The notes: generated from the sequence alone by a model not told the origin. DNA of 64,000 bases from Amblyornis subalaris (GCA_018881555.1 JACAXG010000013.1:8098191-8162190), one strand, 5' to 3'; positions 46,842-59,536 are shown, counted from the stretch's first letter. Numbers and translations are program-made.

Positions 46842-49800
46842 AAATGCAGCTGAAGTGTGAGGACACAACCNAAGTTACTGTGCCAAGATGGGTCTGGACT
46901 GCCCAAAAGTCCCTTTTCCTGTTGTCAGGATGTGGGACAAACAGCAGGTAGAGAAGGGCCAGGTGTGCTGAGAGAAGGGCAGGAAAAGCTGAGGCCATGG
47001 CCAAGTAAGAGGCTTGGAGTACGTGCCAGAGTGGATGTTGCTCTGGTTCCAGGTAAAATATTGTGTGTAAAGTATTAGAGATGGGGAGCCAAGTGTATCA
47101 CTTGGCTGGAGAGGATGAGGCACTTACCAAAATCCTATTAGGATGTCTTCAGTATCCAGGTACCCTTAAAAAAGCTGTTTCTAAATAGTTAATATAAATT
47201 GCAATTTTTTTATAAGTATGAACTATGCTGTTTCTATGTTCTTTGTAGATTCTGCAACAAGAGTAAAATACAAGAGCAGAGAGCACTGAAACTGGTGCTC
47301 TCGGATGTGGGAGCAAGTGACNACCAGCATGCTCAGAAGCTCCTGTATTTCCCTGGTCCAGCCCATCACAAAGCTTTCACACTGTTAGAAGCATCCCAGA
47401 TTCCCTATATTTAAACCAAACTTTGTTTCCAGCAAAAAACTCCCAGAGTTTTCAGCCTTAACTTCTAAGCCAAACCCATATTACAACAGCTAAAATGTCA
47501 GAGCTAATTAAGAAGAGGAAGCCATGCATAAACCAGCCAAGATGTGCATCTGCCACCGAGGAGAAACCCCATTCCTGCAGCGTGTGCCAGGACCCGGCGT
47601 GCACACCACGTCCTCCCAGAGGCAGAGAGCTGGCTGGCAATTTGGTCAACCCCGAATGACACGCTGGAGTGTTGACTTCCCTTGTGGTTTAGAGGAGGGG
47701 GAAAAAAAAAAAAAAAAAAAGCTTTAAACCCATGATTTTTAAGTGATGCCCAGGGGTGTATTTAAGGAACAGCCAGCCAAATTCCACCCCGCCTGCTGGA
47801 GCACCNTCGGGCTCCGGTGGGGTTGCAGAACAGATAAGGGAGCACGGTGCTTGGGCAATTAGTTTTAACCNTCATTATATAATATTGATGTCATATTGAC
47901 TATACATATATATGCTGGCACAGGGGCTGGCATTACATTGATTTATTAAGTTGATAGCAAGCACCGGTGCCAAGCTACCAGGTCATTGATCAGCTGCCTG
48001 GGCTGAACTTCAGTGTGTAATTTCCAGCACAATGTGACTGATCAGCAATACCATAATTGGTTGCAAATGTCCTTCCTTCTATTTGTTTTGTTAAGTGGCT
48101 TTTTCATTAACACAGCAGAGCCAAGGAAATAAATATGACTTTACTATTGGACTGCAGGCAGAGAATAGCTGAGAACTGGATGCAGACTGGGATGGGACTG
48201 TGCAATATTGTCAAGCCAGCACTCCTCACTCCTTTTTTTGTTATAAATTCTCTATTTTGCTGTATTTCGGGCCCTGGTTTCTTCAGAAGAGATGGCCCTT
48301 GGCTAGAAGGAACTTGGCCAGTGCTATGTTCAGTAAAACACAAATTTATTGTATTCATGCCCCCAAATGCCCTAAGTCAATAGGTTTATTATTAGGCCAA
48401 GCCATGGTGTCTGTACTTAGAATATGGCCCTCAGATGTCCCTGCTAAGAGAGGAAACTAGGGCATGGGACAGGCTCTTTCCTCCATACAGCAACACCCAG
48501 GCATCTAACTGAGCTGGAAAACTCAGAACTGGGCACAGAGACTTTAAGGGAGGTGGCATCTCCCTCCTGAACACCAAAACCAAGTCTGAACCAGGCAGTG
48601 GATCCCTTCTCCAGAGCCTCATCCCAGCTCAGCCCTGCTACTGCAGCACAGCCCTGCACTTCTTCAGGATCACANGGAATGAACCTTGCTCTTTGAAAGA
48701 GCAAAGGGTGCTAGGTATGGTCTGGGCCTAAGGNAGTTGCAAAGTTCCTGAAAATATTGACTCAAGCATTGTGTCTGTGAGCAAGTGCAATTATTTGAAC
48801 AGAGGAAGGGCAGAAGTGAGCTGCTGTGGCACCAGCTATCCCGTGAAATAGCTCTGTACATCACCAGATTATTACATGCCCTTCCTGATTTCCAACAGAT
48901 AGATAAACCATTGTTTTCTGAGGGTGTGACTCCTCAGTACCTGCTTTTTAATGCTCTTTCCACCTCTTATTTTACTGTGTTCTNTCAATGTCAGCCCATT
49001 TCTGGCTATATTCTAAACATACACAACTGTGTAAGACCATGGCATGAGGAGTGGTTATCTGGTGACTTCACAGCAATGAAACATTATTACAGACCTTTCA
49101 CATGAGTCACCACAATGCATTACAGCAGCAAAGGCAATAAAAGAAATAAATACATGTCAAAAAGAATAAAGGTATTGAGTCAGGAGAGAAGAACTAATCC
49201 ATTATTTTTCACTATTTTCAGCAGTTTAGGACTTTATACCTTTGATACTTTTCGTCCACTGGACTCTGCCAAATAGAGCCATTGTTTCTCTTGTGTTAGC
49301 TCCCTGAAAATATCTGGCAATGGCTTACTCCAGCATGAATAAAACTAAAGACTAAGCTACTTAACCAATGTGTGTTCTTTGAACTATTTGATTTAAATCT
49401 CCAGGATACCAGCATGTTGCAAACAGGCACACTTCATTAGCTGGTTCTGAAACATNTCCACAAAAGAAATCAGGATGGAAGTGTTTGATACCTATTTTTT
49501 CATTTCGGTTCAATTCAGTTGCAGGTTTCAAAGGGCTCTGGAGGGCCAGACCTGCAGGGCTGCTGGAGCACCAGCACTGGGGATGGTGGAGTTTGACTGA
49601 AGCANTGGTGAACAAGGCATCACTCCCTACCCATTCAGGGCATACAGGGCTGAGGACTCTGAGCTTGTCTACACTTTATAAAGAGCTCAGCATAGTCATT
49701 ACTCAGCAAATAACTAAAAGAAACAGGTTTGTAATTTGGTTTGTTCAGAGGGTTGTAAATTATTAGCATTTACTATGCCCTGGTGCATGTACAACCCAGG

Positions 49801-51526
49801 GAAAACACACTTCTTGTAAGGGCCTGTCCTGCAACTTCTGCTCAGAGCGTTTGCTCCTTGACTGGGGTCACAGAAACCATCACCCTCATTAATGTGATGA
49901 AGCAGCAGGCACCCTCCCCCTGTATTTAATTTTGAATGTGCTCTTCAGTGCTCCAGTGCCTGGGCCTACCGAGACCCCCACCTCCCATCCCGACCTGGCT
50001 CCTTCCCACATTGCAGACTACTGTCCCATCAAACTGCTCCTTCGAAAGCCTAAATCCCAATTTCACAGGAGCACAATTTCCCCCAAAATGCAGAGCAGTG
50101 CTCCCAGCAATGCACACAGCAAACCAGAAAGTCTCTTTTCATGCAAAGCACAACATAAATGTGCCCCAAACGACTGGAGGGGATGCATTAAGTGAGCCTT
50201 GAGTTTTTTCACCCCTGCTCTTCGTAGGGAAGGAAGTTGGTTTGGTTTGCAGCTATTCCAGAAGTTTTACATGAGAGGGATACGCTCACCAGCTCTCAAT
50301 GATCTGTCAAGGGCAGCGGCTGCTTCTTGGCAGGAGCCTCTGCTGAAACACCAGCGAGCATCTCTCCCACTTCCAGCACAGCACTGCTGCCAGTGACTAA
50401 GCAGTTTCTATAAATCAAGCTGCAGCAGAGTTCAGAAGCCTAATAATAATCTGAAAATGTACAATAATAATAATATGGTGGTTTTAATGTTAAGAAGGTC
50501 ACAGATAAGTATAATAGGCATTCTGATGTTGAGACTTGTAGCTTGGTTTTGAATAATTTTAACATTCTATTTGATGTCTAGTCTTAGAGCAGTAGAAGCT
50601 GGAATTAAACAATGCAATTAAAACACAGCAGAGCTGTAATCTGATNTTATGTTCTACTTCTAGCCTTGCTGCTTCACCTTTTCCTCGGAGCCCTTCATCT
50701 CTCACACGATGAAGTATTTGTCTATTGCGTGTTTAGGGGCTGGAACCAGCTTGCCTGCTGGGATGCCAGCAGTGCTGCCGTTCCCCATCCTGCTCTGTTT
50801 AGCAGCAGAGGCCACCACAGCAGGTGGATGTTCGTGGGTTGGCTGCAAATGTCCTCCCCAGTGCCACCAACACCCGAGGCTTTNCATCCCAAATGCCCAA
50901 CAGTGCCCCTGCAGCTGGCGCAGGACGAGTGCTGCTCACTCCATTTACTGTAACTGTCTCATTAATACTTTGTTTACATTGGTACAACTTAATCTCACTA
51001 ATTGCCACCAGGAACCAGCAGCACATTAAGGCCCTGGCTATAAAGGACTATTGTGCTGCACTAAATGTAATCCTCCTTAAAATGTCCAGTGTTGGTACCT
51101 GCCAGTTTTCCCAGATTCCATCTGTGTAACACACTGACACAGAAGGTTTTGCAGACCTTTGANGTCCATGTGCTGCAGCAAACATCTCCAAAGCAGGCAC
51201 AGCTTTGCACTGCCGGCTCTGTTGGGGCAGGAATGGTTTGTTCCACGTGTGTTCAGCACCAGGCAGTACCAGACACTGTGGCTGGAAGTAATAGACATTC
51301 CCAGAGCAAGGTTAATGAAAACCTTACGGACGGCCGTCTTCATATAGTTTTGTTGGGAGAAGCCATTTTCCTGGAGTTTCCCACACAGTCTCAAGTGCAG
51401 GGTGGTTCAGGACAAGGCAAGCTCTCCCTCTCAACAAAGCTGAAGGTTCAGCTTTGGATGTTTTATTGAGGAGGATGGCGACCGATGCTGAGCACCTGCT
51501 GATCCAGCTCAGCCCAGTGCCATTCA
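46842..51526. other. Intergenic region, no gene recognised
   Basis: Mostly AT-rich unique sequence. A candidate conserved element lies at 47.87-48.13 kb. ATA/ATT-rich simple sequence occurs near 50.44-50.48 kb. No exon could be supported on either strand. Confidence 0.6.
47702..47720 (+). repeat. Run of 19 adenines
   Basis: The homopolymer is followed by GCTTTAAACC. No retrocopy is recognised next to it. Confidence 0.95.
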
Positions 51527-51641
51527 CTAGACCATTCAGCTGATGTAGTGTAAGACATCCCTGCCCATTACAGGGGGGTTGGAACTACATGATTTTTAAG
51601 ATCCCTCCCGCCCAAACCATTCTGTGATTCTATTCTATGAC
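51527..51641 (+). mobile_element. CR1 LINE 3' end
   Basis: This is a sense, strongly 5'-truncated copy. It shows AGACATCCCTGCCCATTACA, GGGGGGTTGGAACTACATGA, then a CCCAAACCATTCTGTGATTC tail and TATTCTATGA. Confidence 0.85.
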
Positions 51642-54391
51642 TAGCCAGAGTTGTTCCTGATGGCACAAAAAAAGCAGGTACTTTGGTGATGCCCAGGCTT
51701 TGTGATGGCCTGCTGTGCAGAGCAAAGGAAGGAGACATCTCTGGGTGCATAAAACTGTCCCACAGCAGCAGTATTTCCATGAGCTTAGGGACNAATTCCT
51801 GTATCAACACCAGTCCTTTGCCCAAAATTCATCCTTCACTGCCTGCATACACCATGCATCCCAAAGCTGCTTCGTCGTTAGGGAATAAAGAATGTAATCT
51901 GTAATGTGTCATCACCATATTACCTTGCAGAAGAACATGATGCTGATCAAGTATCCAGTAGTCCCCTACATTACACTCCTGTCAAAGACCTGAAACTCGA
52001 ACTGGAAAATAATCCATCTGTATGCCACTTCGGTGTGGTGGTTAACTATTACCATGCATAATTTGTGGCTGGGGAAACTGAGGCATGGAGGGAGAGCAAT
52101 CTGTTTGGGATCTCAGAGATCCTGAAACCTCATCAGACCAGTGGGAAGAGCCTCACTGCTCCATCCCATCATCCCTTGTGTGCCCACACAGCTCCTGGGG
52201 AGCCCTGCACTTGCCTTCTGCCCTGGGTTCACAGGGCCTGGCTCTGGCTCCTCTGCAGCTCAGTTCCTGATTGAGACCAAGGGTAGCTGTAAGAATTAAT
52301 CAAACCTTCCACCTCCTGTTAATCCCCTGCTCTGCCAGCAAGTACACCACCAGTATTTAAGCAACTAAAGCCCAGCCTCATTTTCTGAGTTCCTGGATGT
52401 CTGTATTGAGTCCAGAGACATCTGAGGTTCCTCAGAACTGCTGAAAATCAGGGCACTGCTCTAGAATCAGTATTTATGTCTCTTTATATAATCTTAAATG
52501 AAGAGAATAGCAGAAGTCCACAATATCCTACCTGAGCTGAAACTCAGATGAAGGTGGTGTTATAGTCAAGGCACTGCAGTGGGTTATAGGAAATCCTGCA
52601 GAAATCACTTAATTTCTGTGTGCCCTATTTCCACATCTGTGAAATGGGGATAACAAGACATCATGTTGCGAGGTGCTGAGCCACGAAGAGTTATTATGGG
52701 AGCTGCAGAAGTTGCTATAAATACCTGAAGAACGAGGGCATTCGGTGTTACACTAATAGAATACAAAGTCTATAAAAGCCTTCGCATTTTAGAGATGAAG
52801 GTTTGAGATAACTACAGGAAGCTAAAAAAAAATCCTCCCAGAGCTTGGTCCACAGGCACTGATGTTCCCCTGCAGAGCAGCGTGGTGGGAAAGCAGAGTT
52901 TATTCTTTACAGGGATGGGGATCTAAGAGCCTTCAAGCTGGTGACTGCTTGAAGTTCACTTGCACAAGGAGAAGGTGTAGTTTCAAAAGTAAGCAGCAGG
53001 ACTTTGGAGCTCACTTTCAAGTTCAAATTAGGGCAGATTTGGAGACCACAGACGTTTTNCCACTGTTGGGCTGGTCTCTTGGCTTTCTCGTGAAGTCAGG
53101 TTATGTCAAGTCCTCTTCACATCGCCCAAATGGTACAAAAAGGCTTTAGAAGAAATCCATCCCAGGCTTCCCACGGCAGTTCTAGCCCTTTTCTAAATTA
53201 AAAAGGTGCTCAACTCCTGCATAGCTGTGACCTCCTACTCCTCGGACTTAGAGACTCTCCTGCCGGATCCAGCAGATGTAGACAAAACGAACGGGTGAAT
53301 TTTAAGGAGAGGGGAGGATAAAGACCTGCCCCTGCACAGGTGGTGCAGCAAGGCTTGTCTGGAATCACAAACCTCCCTTCAGGTTAAAGAGCCTGTTTCT
53401 GTGGGCAGCCGCAGCTGGCAAGTCCGTGCAGCACAGCCCGGAGCCGGCGAGGCAGGAGGAAGCAGCTCCGACAGGGGCACAGCTCCACCTGGTTGTACCT
53501 CCTCTCCCGAGGGGGTGGNCAGCAGCCTCTCCAGCTTTGNAACCCCCAGTATTTCCCCTAAGGNGCTGCAGTAGGTTGGCTGTCCTTAGTAACCTTTCCC
53601 AGACCTTTGNAAGGANCCTGTGGACCCCTCTCCGCCTACCACAAGTGAAAAATGTCTCTGGAGGAATCTTGAGACTCCTGCAGATTTGAGGATCAGAAGG
53701 ATTTTGAAGGGCTAATCCCCTTCCTCCTGCACGGCAATCACCCCTGTGTAGGTTAATTTAGCAAAAAGGCAGCAAAGGAGCTTCACTTTGAGGGTTTTTT
53801 CCCCATGCTGTGCTGGTGGCTGTGATGAGAGGCGAGGAAGAAAGGAGAGGGGAAAGCTGTCAATAATCCCATCTCACCACTATTACCATCATCCCTCCTG
53901 TATATTATATTGGCAGCAAAAGGGAGGTGCCTCAGGCAGAAAAATACCGTGAAAGGTATTTTGCTNCCCCCGACCTTGTCAAACAATATTTGTTCCTGGT
54001 GAGATGTTTCATTTCTCCAATTCAGCTGTTTTCCCAACAAATGGATCTACACCTTTCACTGGGTGCTTCTGCAGGTTAAAAAAATTGACTGAACACACTG
54101 ATTTCATGAGCCCTCTGGACCTCCAGCAGCTCCATCAAAGCTGCAATCAAATGTATTTATTGAGCAATATATGTGAGAGAGATTGAGATGAATTGTAAGT
54201 CTCTCCTGTTAATTGCAGGGTCTACCTGACCATCCTGCATGTGCCAGTCAGTGGGGAAGGAGAAATGAATTTACTCCTAGAGCAGCCATGGTTAAAATGT
54301 ACTGGACAAGGTCAATTTGAAGTGCTACTCTGGCAGAGCTGCTGCCCAGCTCCCATTCACATGGGAAATGTTCAGTAGAAGGGGATGACAA
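51642..54391. other. Intergenic region, no gene recognised
   Basis: It holds the probable MIR-like fossil at 52.54 kb and a possible second short fragment near 52.06 kb (GGAAACTGAGGCATGGAGGG). Five N positions fall within 100 bp near 53.52-53.62 kb. No other feature is recognised. Confidence 0.6.
52540..52700 (+). mobile_element. Probable MIR/CORE-SINE-like fossil
   Basis: The segment ATCACTTAATTTCTGTGTGC, then a CCACATCTGTGAAATGGGGA stretch and TAACAAGACAT, follows the order of the MIR 3' half (cacttaacctctctgtgcctcag, then catctgtaaaatggggataata). A possible 5' part (AGTCAAGGCACTGCAGTGGG) precedes it. MIR-type SINEs predate the bird-mammal split, so degraded copies are expected. This is recognised by eye only. 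Confidence 0.6.
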
Positions 54392-54735
54392 CTCAGATCA
54401 GTGAGTGCTGGAGCCACTGGGAAAATACGTGAAAGATTCCTGTGTAATTCCTCTGGGCTTAATTCTTATTAATTTAAGTATATTACTACATAAAGGATAA
54501 TTTAACTGTAATATTGTTTAATTAATCATGATAGAGTGGTTTGAGTTGGAAGGGACCGTAGAGCTCATCTCATTCCAACCCCCCTGCCATGAGCAGGGAC
54601 ACTTTCTTTTAGACCAGGTTGCTCCAATGTGGCCTTGAACACTTCCAGGGGCAGCCACAGCTTCCCTGGGCAACCAGTGCCAGGGCCTCACCACCCTCAC
54701 AGGGAAGAATTTATTCCTAGTATCTAATCTAGTGN
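54392..54735 (-). repeat. Inverted duplication, arm B (CR1 3' end plus flank)
   Basis: The minus-strand reading gives the same order as arm A: CR1 3' end, TCATGATTAATTAAACAATA, TATCCTTTATGTAGTAATAT, GAATTAAGCCCAG, CCAGTGGCTCCAGCAC. The arms are about 7.8 kb apart. Divergence is moderate, judged by eye, so the duplication is not recent. Confidence 0.85.
54530..54735 (-). mobile_element. CR1 LINE 3' fragment (copy B of an inverted pair)
   Basis: This is a reverse-oriented CR1 3' end. The plus strand shows GAGTGGTTTGAGTTGGAAGG, CCCCTGCCATGAGCAGGGAC, CCCTGGGCAACCAGTGCCAG and CAGGGAAGAATTTATTCCTA. It is closely related to the copy at 46.4-46.7 kb and shares that copy's unusual 3' flank. Confidence 0.9.
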
Positions 54736-57700
54736 TCAATTAACGTTCATTAAGGCGAACTCAAAACTGATAAAGTGTGCTGTTAGATTTGCCAGAAGAG
54801 ATCCTGGATGCTCATAAATCAGCAACAGTCAAGGAGAACCCCAAGTCCTGTGTGGGTAAATTTATCTGTATATCCAGAGCCACAGCTTGGGAAAAGAACA
54901 ANATTTAAGCCAGTCCCTCTGAGTATTAGAATAACATATTTGGGGGGAGAAAAAAATTCCTGGGGGACAGACTTCTGTGCACATGCCTGCCACCACATCT
55001 CCTGGATCTTCTTTTGGAGGCTCTGAGGCAGGGTGAGACTGAGCCTGCTGGAGACAGGTAAGGAGCCAGCTGGACCCCAGCATGGTANGGTCTGAGACCT
55101 TACACACTTGACAAAAGCTGGTCTCAATCACACCCCTGTAGTTAGGAAAGAAACAGCTTTTAGAGATTTTGACTGCAGAGTTCAACTACAGCAGAACAAA
55201 CTGACCTCAGAAAGCATCCCAGCCTTCCTCCTGCACTTGGGAAGAATTCAAGGCAGGGAGGGTGCAAGGGGCAGCCTCACACTCTGAGATGGAGCAAATA
55301 AAGAATTTGGGTCTAAAAGCCTCCAGACTCTGGGGAAGTTCAGGTCCAAATCCGCACTTTCCAACTTCACACTTCTCCCTTGTTGTGGTATCTCGTTTCT
55401 CTTGGCTCTCCGGCCGTGTTTTTCAAGAAGCAGCCGTGGAAACGTATTGGTTTCGGTCCTGTCTAACNTTCTGGGAAATGCTTCAGAAAGCTGGAATTTG
55501 ACCAAGACTCATGTCTAAGCTCCACTGGACCCTTCAAGCACCACTGTTAGCATTCTAATAATGATGAAGTTTCACCATGCCAAAGCCATGGATGCAAACC
55601 TCACCCTTACGCAGTTGCTTATCACGATGTGGTACTGCACNGTGCTGCTCTCTTTGAGGTGCCTCTCTCTCCTCCAAAGAGACATCCATTTCCACCCATT
55701 TGCAGGAACTGCCAGCTTATTGTTACAAACCCCAAGCAGAATCAGTCACATCTGGTGGCTGCAGTTCCAGTGTTCTGGTTAAAACACTCCTCGAAGCCTG
55801 TGTGGGGCTCAGGGTGACTTTGAGGCCACCCCAGCTGCTCCTGGCCCCTCAGGTCCAGCTCAGCCCTTTGTCATGCACCTTGAGCAAGACTCCCGCTATC
55901 CAAAACCCCACAGCAGTTTATTTAAATGCATTTTTAAACTTCCAGCACATGCATGTTTCCTGTTATTTCATCAAAGACTTGAATTTCTTTTTGGTGACAT
56001 AATTTGTCAACACATGCAGTTCATAACAGAAAAAAGGTTGATCAAAGAATAGCAGGTAAGTCTTATTTACTGCCTGATAGTGAGCTAAATTGCTGCTATA
56101 GCTTTGTATTAGCAGCTCCACATTCAGTGCTTTTATCAGCATTTCAGCTGCAACACACTCTTCANCTTCGAATACCCAATTTAATAATCAGAAAGGAGGG
56201 TTTTTCCCCCGCTGACAGAGCTCAGTGCCAATGTTGGGATGCAGGAGACTGTTACTTACAGCGAGCGATTAATCCAGACAAAATACTGGGCTTGTACCCT
56301 GTGCAGAAAGATGGGAGCAGTGCACGACTGACTAACCACGAGACAACAGTGCAGGTCTGCAGTGCTCACAGTGAGCTCCTCCACTTGTGAGGGGAGCAAA
56401 GGCAGCAGAAATGGTTGAAAATATAAAAGCAAGCTGTGGGCGGCAGTGACTGTCGGAATATAGACTCAGCTTCAGTTTGGGATAAACTCTCAGTTGTTTG
56501 GATTGATCAGTTCAATTATACGCCAGAATAAAATGCATTGTTTCCATATCGTGTAGCCTTCTTTAGGAAAATATCAGACATTNGAAGACTGCTTCACAGA
56601 TGTTCCTGACTGCCTCACTTCCTGGCAATACCAACATCCCGGNTTTTGGTCTTGGGTTGGATGCCAGGGGGTCAGACAGCATCTTCCACACTGGTAAAAT
56701 GAACATACAGTACCTGTGTTTTTAACCATTCATATCTCCTATAATTTTTTTTTTTTTTAAATTCATAGTATTTCAGAAGTACAGGGCTCTGGGGGCATAT
56801 GGTGGTCCTGTGTTAGCTGGAGTCTGTGAGCTCATCTGAACATTCCACATGCCTTTGAACATCCCTCTGCCCTCCTGCATCCAGAAAAGGACATGTCACA
56901 CCCCACACTGCATTAGTAAAGCTAATCCACCTGTCCCCAAAAATAAAACTTTNATTTACCAGCTGGAAGGCAGCCCTGGACAACACCATCTCCTCAGCAC
57001 AAGCCNTGCAGTCCTGGGGAAGAGTCACATTTTACTGAATTCTTCAGCCCCTGCCATGAGTCATTTTACCAAACTTAATTTTAAACAAACAGATTTAAGA
57101 TTTAAAAGTGCTTACAGGGTTGGAAGGCAGGAGCCCAGCCTGATAACACACCCAGCAAAGCCCTGGGTACCTGAGCAAGGTGAGCAGAGCAGACCCGCAG
57201 ATCACAGCCAGGCTCAGCCAAGAGCCCACATCATCAGGCAAGTTCTTGGTGATGGGGCAGTTCAAAGAACAAGCCACAGGTCAAGGTGAGATCCAGTGAG
57301 GGCAATCCAGGTCAGACACCATCCAGCAGTTGCCAAGCAGGTCCATCATGGCAGAAAGTCCATAGATCCGAGCCTGATGGAGGGGGTGTACAGCCAGCAC
57401 GGGCTGTGGCGGAGCTGGAGCCCAGCACCTCCCTGACACNGCTCAGGGAGAGATGGAAGGTCCTGAGTTGAGCTTAAATGGACTTCTCAGCAGAGGATGG
57501 GTGGGGGGGTGAGGATGACCCCCAGCTGCTTAGGGTCAGTAACGCCGGTTAGTGCCCTCAGCTGACCCTGGAGCCTGTCACAGTGAGATCACTTTCCTTA
57601 AAAGTAAAAAATATATGACAATANCTGTACCTTGTATGTGACAATACCCATACCTGCATCTATACCATGCTTCAAATTTTACTAAATCCAGCCTGGGCAG

Positions 57701-58618
57701 GGTTAGCAATGTATGTGAGACTCTGCTTCTAGTTTTCTATATGAACTGTAAATAATGCCCAACAGTAAAGATATCTGTGAAGGAAACACACTGAGACAAG
57801 GCCAGCTCCTCACTTACGGCTACATCAAAGGCAAAGCTGCTCCCTTCAAAGGCAGNCAGGAGACTTTTTTCTGGAGAAACCCACACCCTGACTCCCAGGC
57901 ATATGCACAAGGGAGGGTTTTCGACTTGGGACTTAAGTGACTTGAAACAAATCAGATGTTGAACCATATGGGTTTGGGGCTTTTTGAGACTGTAAACTTT
58001 TTTCATTACAGATAAAGGTAATGATGAGGCAGCTGCGTGCTCCAGAGCTGCAGGCCAGGAGGGATGAGGACAGGCAGGTGGGGTGGGATGGAGGGTGATG
58101 CCATAAAAATACACAGGGAGATAAAATTGCAAGAGGTGATTGCGTGCTGCTGGGTCTGGCGTGACAGCAGGGCATCACATGAGGGCTGAAGGGCAAAGTC
58201 TGCTCCTCTGAGAGGCACGGTGCTGGCTGAANAGCAGTCTGAGGGCAATACCTGAGCTCTGCAGAAGACAACAAACCGCTCTGGCTCTTGGCTTCAGTTC
58301 AGCTGAGCAGCCCAGAGAGGTTAGAGGGCTCAGACCACACATTATACCTGGTGCAAGTGCCCATTACTCACTCTGTACAACTCCACAGGGCCGTATTTTG
58401 GCTTGTAAGCTGTGTACTGGTCATTTATCTCTCTGCTTACTGCTGACTTTTTCTCCTGTGCCCATCTTTGCTTCCCCCACACTACTNCATNGTGCTTATT
58501 TCAAAAACGAGACGATTGTTCATTCTCTACACTCTCACCCATTTTCCATTCCCTACTTCCAGTGGTCTCCATTAGGTAAGTTTGTAACAGAGCAGTTGAG
58601 AACACCAGACTTATAGGA

Positions 58619-58648
58619 AAAAAAAAAAGAAAAAAAAGAAAAGAGGGT
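58619..58648 (+). repeat. A-rich low-complexity tract
   Basis: Runs of adenine interrupted by single guanines. Confidence 0.9.
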
Positions 58649-58750
58649 GGCTGTGCCTCCTCACCTAAGGGGAGCCTGCAGTGGGAAGATATCTCATTCC
58701 TCACNTCTTTCCTTGTGTTCGTGGATGGCACAGACACAAACAACTTGTCA

Positions 58751-58795
58751 CCTGAGAGGGGTTGTGAGTCCTCATCTCCTGAGAGGGGTTGTGAG
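58751..58795 (+). repeat. Two copies of an 18-bp unit
   Basis: CCTGAGAGGGGTTGTGAG occurs twice, 27 bp apart, with a partial third copy (TTTGAGAGGTG) downstream. Confidence 0.9.
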
Positions 58796-58999
58796 CCCCC
58801 TGAAGAGTTTTTGAGAGGTGTGGAGAAGTTTGTCCTGACACAAGTTCTAANGTTTATCCTCTGTTTTATACATTAGATTGAATCATTAAACTTAAAAGGG
58901 TCTTTTAAATTGGTTAATATTAGATTTTCATTTTCCTCTAGATTATTGTTTAAAGAAATTGTAAAAGAAAGGGAAATGCTGCAAGGGACAAAAAGCAAA

Positions 59000-59420
59000 A
59001 CACCACCAGTGTGTCAAAAGTCTTACTGAAGTCAATATATTTGATATCTCCTCTTTTTGTTCTATCCCCATGGCCTGTTTACAATTAAATTAGAGCACTG
59101 NGACATGATTTGTTCTTGNCAAATCTGTATTGGATGTTGCTCTTCTTATTTTCCAGGTATGAGATTATTTGCTCCAGCATTCTTCTGGATTTTGAGGGTA
59201 AACTGACTGTTGTACAATTCTCCTGCTCTTTTTTTTTTTTTCACCTCCCCACCTTTTAAAAATAGGCAATACATCAGTCTTCTGGTATCACCCCAGCCCA
59301 TCCATGAATTCAGAGATACCATTAATAGTTCTGAGATGACTAAAGCCAGTTTTTCAAGGACTGCAGGATTAAGTCAGNGCCAGCCAATTTCAAAATTTCT
59401 AACTTATCTAAGTATTCTTT
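59000..59420 (-). mobile_element. Ancient CR1/L3-like LINE, reverse-transcriptase fragment
   Basis: The minus-strand translation recovers pieces of the CR1-clade reverse transcriptase in the right order. There is a segment resembling MLEQIISYLENKKSNIQYRF, then KNKSC, then, after frame-disrupting decay, YIDFSKTFDT. These correspond to the family's K-x-LE-II, GF-x-K-x-rSC and DFsKAFDt motifs, the last being the first catalytic-aspartate region. Frameshifts and stops show it is dead. It is far older than the CR1 3' ends in the window and resembles the AT-richer amniote CR1/L3 lineage. The outer limits are uncertain and the element may resume after the CR1 insertion at 59.54 kb. Confidence 0.7.
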
Positions 59421-59536
59421 AACCTGATTTTACCCTAATCTATGCTGAAATATTTCTTTTCCTTAGTATTAATTTAGTAAACTCTTATTCACCATCTACT
59501 TTTTACTGAATATTGGTGAAATAGACATTAATTCAT

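Larger units (their letters stand above)
54736..58999. other. Intergenic region, no gene recognised
   Basis: Unique sequence with short homopolymers (T run at about 56,750, A-rich tract at 58,619) and the 18-bp repeat at 58,751. An AT-rich block at about 56.44-56.58 kb has the look of a conserved element. Confidence 0.6.
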
